Positions 59,414 through 64,000 of a stretch of 64,000 bases of DNA are shown in pieces. The first letter of the stretch is position 1. The number at the start of each line of letters is the position of its first letter. The notes beneath the pieces are model-generated. The model did not search any database. It was given only the letters and a program-made list of their open reading frames with translations, and was not told where the DNA came from. Source of the stretch: Cercis canadensis (taxonomy: Eukaryota > Streptophyta > Magnoliopsida > Fabales > Fabaceae); assembly GCA_003255065.1 (NCBI GenBank), contig QAOA01004151.1, positions 7,111 through 71,110 on the forward strand. Direction: 5' to 3'. A program made the translations under genes and the position numbers.

Positions 59414-60982
59414 AATAGTAGTTGCTCTATGAAGAAATTAAGGTTACCCTTTCATATATACTTAGAATCATCATTACAACTATGAATTTTTGGGTTTACA
59501 ACTTAATTTACTCATTAATTGTACATTAAGATCAAAGATTGGGGCTTAGGTAGTTAATTTTCTAATTGATAAAACAATTTCAACGTAACCTTTTAACTTT
59601 TCTGTCACTCTGGTGTTTACCTTTTGGTTGGTAAGATATTTCACCATCCTTGTGTGTTTGGATATGTGCCTGAATTTGGACTTTGAACGCTTTAATTATG
59701 AAATGAACGAATTCCAAAGATTTATTTTCGTTTCCAATTTGTAAGAGACTTGAAAATAATATTAAAAGAAAGAGTTAAAAACTGTTTGCAAAAATATTTT
59801 CATTTTGGAAAAGGGAAGTTATATTAATTTGTAGGGTTTTTTGATCCACCACCAGATGAAATATAAGAGAGACTTGAAGACATAACCTCCTAATAACTTA
59901 TTCAATATTCAATAATTAAAGTATTTCATTAAGAACAAATTCATTTTTAATGTACTTCCTAATTAAATGTTTATTACATAATGCTCACAATAATTAAGAA
60001 AAAAAAAAGAATATGGTTAATTTTTTTTTTTTTTTGGTATTCCACCGGTGTCCGGGCTGATTTCGAGCCGGGAAGGACCACAAGAACGACAAAGCTCTCC
60101 CAACAGACGCAGCTGCATACCTAAGGGCTCAAATCTAAAACCCTTAGTTAAGCTAGAATACCCCCTTACCAGATGATCTACACATTTGTTGATAATATGG
60201 TTAATTTATAGCTACTGTATAATAGTAATACATATGCATGATATATGGTCAATGACAACAACAAAAAAGTAAATGGTTAATCTAAATGTACTAATTTACG
60301 GCCAGAGAGCAGAGTTGTAGAGTTGCAGTCAACAGCAATAAATGTAAAGTCACACAAAGTTTGTAACTGATTTAATAATGACATGGGAAGATGGGGGAAG
60401 GCTAGAAAAAGTCTTGTAGAAAACTAGAAAGTGATGCATTATCAAACAAGTTTACTGAAAGCGATACATGCATCGAATATTTGGATTTTGGGGCACTAAA
60501 GCATTCCAAAGGTCATAAGGACAGCTAGACTTGTTGCTTTCAATTAATTCACGTCCAAATTGGAAGTTTCTCACACTGAAAATAACTTCTTCTTTTTTTT
60601 CTTTTGGGAAATTTTTACACAAATTAATTACTGGCTGCCCTTTTCATACCATGCATTTAATTATTCTTGGATATAGAATACTTGAAAAAATTTGTCTTTT
60701 TTAAAAGTTAAAAGTCACAAAATTTATTAAGATGATCATGAATGTACGATAAGCGTGAATCATAAAGTTGTCTTGTCGGTTGTTAATGTTGATAATTAGA
60801 AATATGAATGTATCACATATCCTTTTTTTTTTTATGTGAAGATTGAAATTTATAAAGTTTCAGAATCCAAAACAGCAAACAAAAAGCTTGGTGATAAGAC
60901 AAACCAAGAGTAAAAAGAAGTAGCATAAACAGCATAAAAAGCTAAACTATATATCAGCAATACTCTTTATTGATATAGGAAC
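59414..60982. other. AT-rich intergenic region around the SINE
   Basis: Apart from the SINE, no gene, RNA or clear repeat was recognised. Several homopolymer runs are present (T runs near 60595 and 60822). Confidence 0.5.
60024..60193 (-). mobile_element. SINE with poly(A) tail and 14-bp target duplication
   Basis: On the minus strand the element begins near 60193, carries pol III-like boxes (TAGATCATCTGG and GATTTGAGCCC), and ends in a run of about 15 A residues (the T run at 60024-60035 on the plus strand). The 14 bases AATATGGTTAATTT occur on both sides (60010-60023 and 60194-60207). Poly(A), small size and a duplication of this length fit a SINE moved by LINE machinery. The GC-rich interior differs sharply from the AT-rich surroundings. 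Confidence 0.8.
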
Positions 60983-61333
60983 CTAGTGGAAAGAGAACCT
61001 GTGGAAATTGTTGCAAAGTTCCAAAATTAAGCCAAGAGATGACAGATTCTGGTGCTTGTGCTTCAAGGCCATCATAATACTTTGAGCATCACCTTCTATG
61101 CAGAGATATCTCACTCCCTCCTCTAAAGCTCGTTTAATTCCTTCTCTACAAGCCATGGCTTCTAGCACCTTAACAGAGTTAACACCCTCAATGTGCCGAG
61201 CCCAAGCTGAAATGAATTGTCCTGCATTATCCCGAATGACAACTCCAATACCTCCCGCCCCAGATGGTTGAAGAGAAGCATCAACATTTAACTTAAAAAA
61301 GGGTGGTTCGGGTTTTTCCCATTTCGAAACCAT
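60983..61333 (-). pseudogene. RNase H-like domain fragment (RVT_3 type)
   Basis: A 116-residue minus-strand frame reads WEKPEPPFFKLNVDASLQPS, GGIGVVIRDNAGQFISAWAR, VLEAMACREGIKRALEEGV and CIEGDAQSIMMALKHK. This is the plant RNase H-like fold associated with LINE elements and their relatives, with acidic residues at 18 (NVDAS), 58 (VLEAMA) and 82 (EGDAQS) in catalytic order. The frame ends where the last conserved block, usually with a fourth acidic residue, would begin. No reverse transcriptase or endonuclease lies next to it. It is probably a dead fragment; a domesticated single-domain gene is less likely. Confidence 0.7.
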
Positions 61334-62774
61334 GACTTTATGGTATGTGAAAAATGTTTTTTTATGTAAACATAGAAAATTTAGTTTATTGGTTTTTTAT
61401 TTTTCATTTTAATTTCCATAATTTATTTGTTTTGAATTAATACTTAGTGAACAATTTAGATTTGATGAACTTAATTATCATATTTGTTTCATATTGTGGT
61501 GATAATTGAAAGTTCATGAACCAAATTGAAACTTTGAGGATTGAATAATAATTTAGCTCAATTTCATCAAAGAAACAAAAAGTATTTTAGTCTATTAATT
61601 AATAGACATATTCAAATCTCATATATTATAGAGAAAATCCATATAAGTTTCTTTTGAAAAATTATAGGTATTGACTTCTTTTTGCTTCCTTAAATATCAA
61701 GGAATGTAGGACATAGTAAGTATTTTATGGTTCATCTTTAGGTTGGTTTGGGCGTTGATTACCAATATATATATATGATGGTTCCAACCAAGTGAAGGAA
61801 TAAAGCTCAATTTTTCCACATGAACCAATACACTTTCCTCGGGTAATGTTTCCCGGCAATATAGCATTTTACTTCCATTTCAACCTCTATCCATTAAATG
61901 GAAATTATATGGCCTCACCATATCATGGACATTAATATCTATTCAATATGGCAGTGTTTTCTGAAAATTTTCTTTTCTAAAGTGACTTTGTATATCTCAA
62001 GTCATTAGGTATAACAATGTTACAATTTCAAGATCAATGCAAAATTGTGTGAACTTAGAGAAAGACGCTGATATTCCCAATACAAATTATACACTACAAC
62101 TTTTTTTAGTATGGTATTATCTCATTCTGCATTTGTTTAATACTCTTTTAAATGTACTATGAATTCATGATTGATAATTTTAATGTATTACATCTATAGT
62201 TCAAAAAATGAAATCCATAATTAATATGTTAGATCACATAGATTTATATAATTTATGCTCCTATGATTACATAAATTTCATCTTAAATCCCGTTGCTTGA
62301 GTCTTGCACCTTGCCGCCCAGCAACTCGCGCATCGTGGGAATAATACTAGTCTCTATTAAAAGAAATGGTTCTTAGTTTCTTTTCATAGTATAGGACAAG
62401 AAAATGTTGATGAAAAATGATTTTACACACTAGCTACTACATTAATTAGCTCACAATATTGAGTTAGTAGTATATTCACTATACTAGCTGTGCAAATAAA
62501 AGTTTCAAGATGAAACTATATCAATGTAGATTCTAGTTATTTAATTATTTCAAAGGGAAGCATGATATTGTAGTTATCGTGTTATTCTATATATGATGAC
62601 GTAACTGATGATGTCTTTTACACATTGTTTGTCAAATTTGCTTAGGAAAAAATGTCGAGGAATCTTCAGCTAATTAATGATAGCCAATTAGCCATACCAC
62701 TTTCTCAATTCCCCTCAGCAAGAGCACAGATCTTTGACAGTATACTGACCTATATCATACTTTGAGTAAGTTTT
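61334..62774. other. AT-rich intergenic region, no gene seen
   Basis: There is no frame of note. An (AT)n run lies near 61767. Nothing recognised. Confidence 0.5.
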
Positions 62775-63585
62775 AAGTTTAAGGTTTAAATGAATGGTAG
62801 GTTTTTATAGTTTTGACGAATTTTTAATTAAATTTTTATAATTTTTTTTCTTTTTTATAGTTTAAATTATTTTTAATTAGGTTCCTGTCATCACTCCCAG
62901 TTATAACTTCGTCAATTTTGTGCTCACATACAAACGACTTATCTATATGATAATAAAAGAAATTGACGTGACTCCAAAGTGGCACAAAAATTATCACCTC
63001 ATTATATTTTTTCTTGAAATTTGAAGTTGGTAAAGATAATAAAGTGACAATTTTTGTGCCACTTGGGCGTCACATCAACTTCTTTTATTGCTACATAAAC
63101 AAGTTGTTTGTCATATAATTACTAAACTGACGGAATTATAATNTTTTTTTTCTTTTTTATAGTTTAAATTATTTTTAATTAGGTTCCTGTCATCACTCCC
63201 AGTTATAACTTCGTCAATTTTGTGCTCACATACAAACGACTTATCTATGTGATAATAAAAGAAATTGACGTGACTCCAAAGTGGCACAAAAATTATCACC
63301 TCATTATATTTTTTCTTGAAATTTGAAGTTGGTAAAGATAATAAAGTGACAATTTTTGTGCCACTTGGGCGTCACATCAACTTCTTTTATTGCTACATAA
63401 ACAAGTTGTTTGTCATATAATTACTAAACTGACGGAATTATAATTGGAGGTGATGACAGAGATCCAATTAAAAAAAAATTAAACTATAAAAACTCTAAAA
63501 GAAAAAAAAATAAACTATAGGGACTTGATTTAAAATTCATCCAAATTATAGGAACATGTAGTATATTTAAACTTAGGTTTAAATA
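62775..63585. mobile_element. Foldback non-autonomous element, duplicated by an assembly gap
   Basis: The left end (TTTAAGTTTAAGGTTTAAAT, then TTTTTATAGTTTTGACGAAT) is complemented by the right end (CATGTAGTATATTTAAACTT on the plus strand). Inner pairing includes GTGGCACAAAAATT against AATTTTTGTGCCAC and ATAATAAAAGAAATTGACGTG against CATCAACTTCTTTTATTG. No coding content and no certain target duplication. The N at 63143 separates two 301-base copies (62842-63142 and 63144-63444) that differ at about one base, so the real element is some 300 bases shorter than its span here. Confidence 0.65.
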
Positions 63586-64000
63586 TAATAATAATAATAA
63601 TAATAAATTCAATTCACAATGACATCACGCTTCTAGAATGAAAGTTCAATTCTCAAACTGCATCAATTGTCTCCTACGATGGGCAATCAAGAAATAAATG
63701 ATTAACTAACGAGGTTGTTATTGGGTAATCCTAATTAAGTCTTCCTCTAAAATTAAAACCAATACACTATATGCCAATGATTGATTTCTAGTCTAGCTTA
63801 AGTTTTGGCCTTCGTTTGGCCACAAGCCACCATTTTGGTCGGTGCTAAACATGCAAGAACTAAGAAGTGCTTTTCTCAGCCGGAACAGAAAGAAAAAGCA
63901 AAAAATCATAGAGCAAGTGCTTTCTAAAGTAAAGTGGTAACGTTTTCCATATGGAATAAATGAATGCCGCTTTGGTCATATGGTATACTACACTAGAGAT
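63586..64000. other. AT-rich sequence at the window end
   Basis: It starts with a (TAA)n microsatellite near 63580-63605. No gene or repeat beyond that is supported. Confidence 0.5.

Noticed and set aside
1-64000. CRISPR arrays, operons, bacterial-type promoters or rRNA/tRNA clusters
   Set aside because: None were seen. The window is typical plant nuclear DNA; the only tRNA-like motifs are short SINE-type pol III boxes.

Overview
The window looks like nuclear DNA of a dicot plant, probably a rosid. It is AT-rich, its genes are intron-rich with GT-AG boundaries, and they include plant-only families: a plastid-division PDV1-like protein, an arabinogalactan peptide, a SPA-type light-signalling repressor, and a kinase-like protein with a DUF1221 N-terminus. 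The species cannot be named from the sequence alone.

Layout. 1-5.2 kb is repeat-rich: a 2-kb palindromic Mutator-like element full of telomere-like repeats, then a truncated copy of a second Mutator-like element. 5.2-8.8 kb is a two-exon PDV1-like gene; its intron holds a MITE and a Pack-MULE carrying a captured S-domain receptor-kinase fragment. 10.3-15.4 kb is an MTM1-like mitochondrial carrier (10 exons, +), convergent with a two-exon arabinogalactan peptide gene (16.2-17.0 kb, -). 20.4-25.4 kb is gamma-tubulin (11 exons, -). 26.7-27.0 kb is a small DUF7722-like gene (-). 29.4-33.0 kb is a CMP-sialic-acid-transporter-like nucleotide-sugar transporter (8 exons, -), head to head with a DUF1221 pseudokinase gene (34.5-37.1 kb, +). 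38.2-42.7 kb is a SPA2-like gene (7 coding exons, -). 45.6-46.8 kb is a small unrecognised gene (+). 48.0-53.3 kb is an ADNT1-like adenine nucleotide carrier (8 exons, -). 53.6-64 kb has no convincing host gene. It holds a TRIM-like LTR fossil seen twice across an assembly gap, a SINE with a 14-bp target duplication, an RNase H fragment and another foldback element.

The genes do not form one pathway. Functions cover chloroplast division, mitochondrial solute transport (two different SLC25 carriers), microtubule nucleation, Golgi nucleotide-sugar transport, photomorphogenesis repression and the cell surface.

The eight single-N positions (7968, 13832, 19257, 26070, 31009, 49250, 58724, 63143) matter when reading this window. 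At six of them the sequence just after the N repeats the sequence just before it almost exactly, so the apparent duplications, two of which copy exon sequence, are best read as contig ends or haplotypes that were not merged. I found no convincing wholly new biological system. The strongest unusual items are the telomere-repeat hairpin MULE, the intronic Pack-MULE, a GC-AG intron in the SPA2-like gene, and two host genes with in-frame stops at suspicious places.
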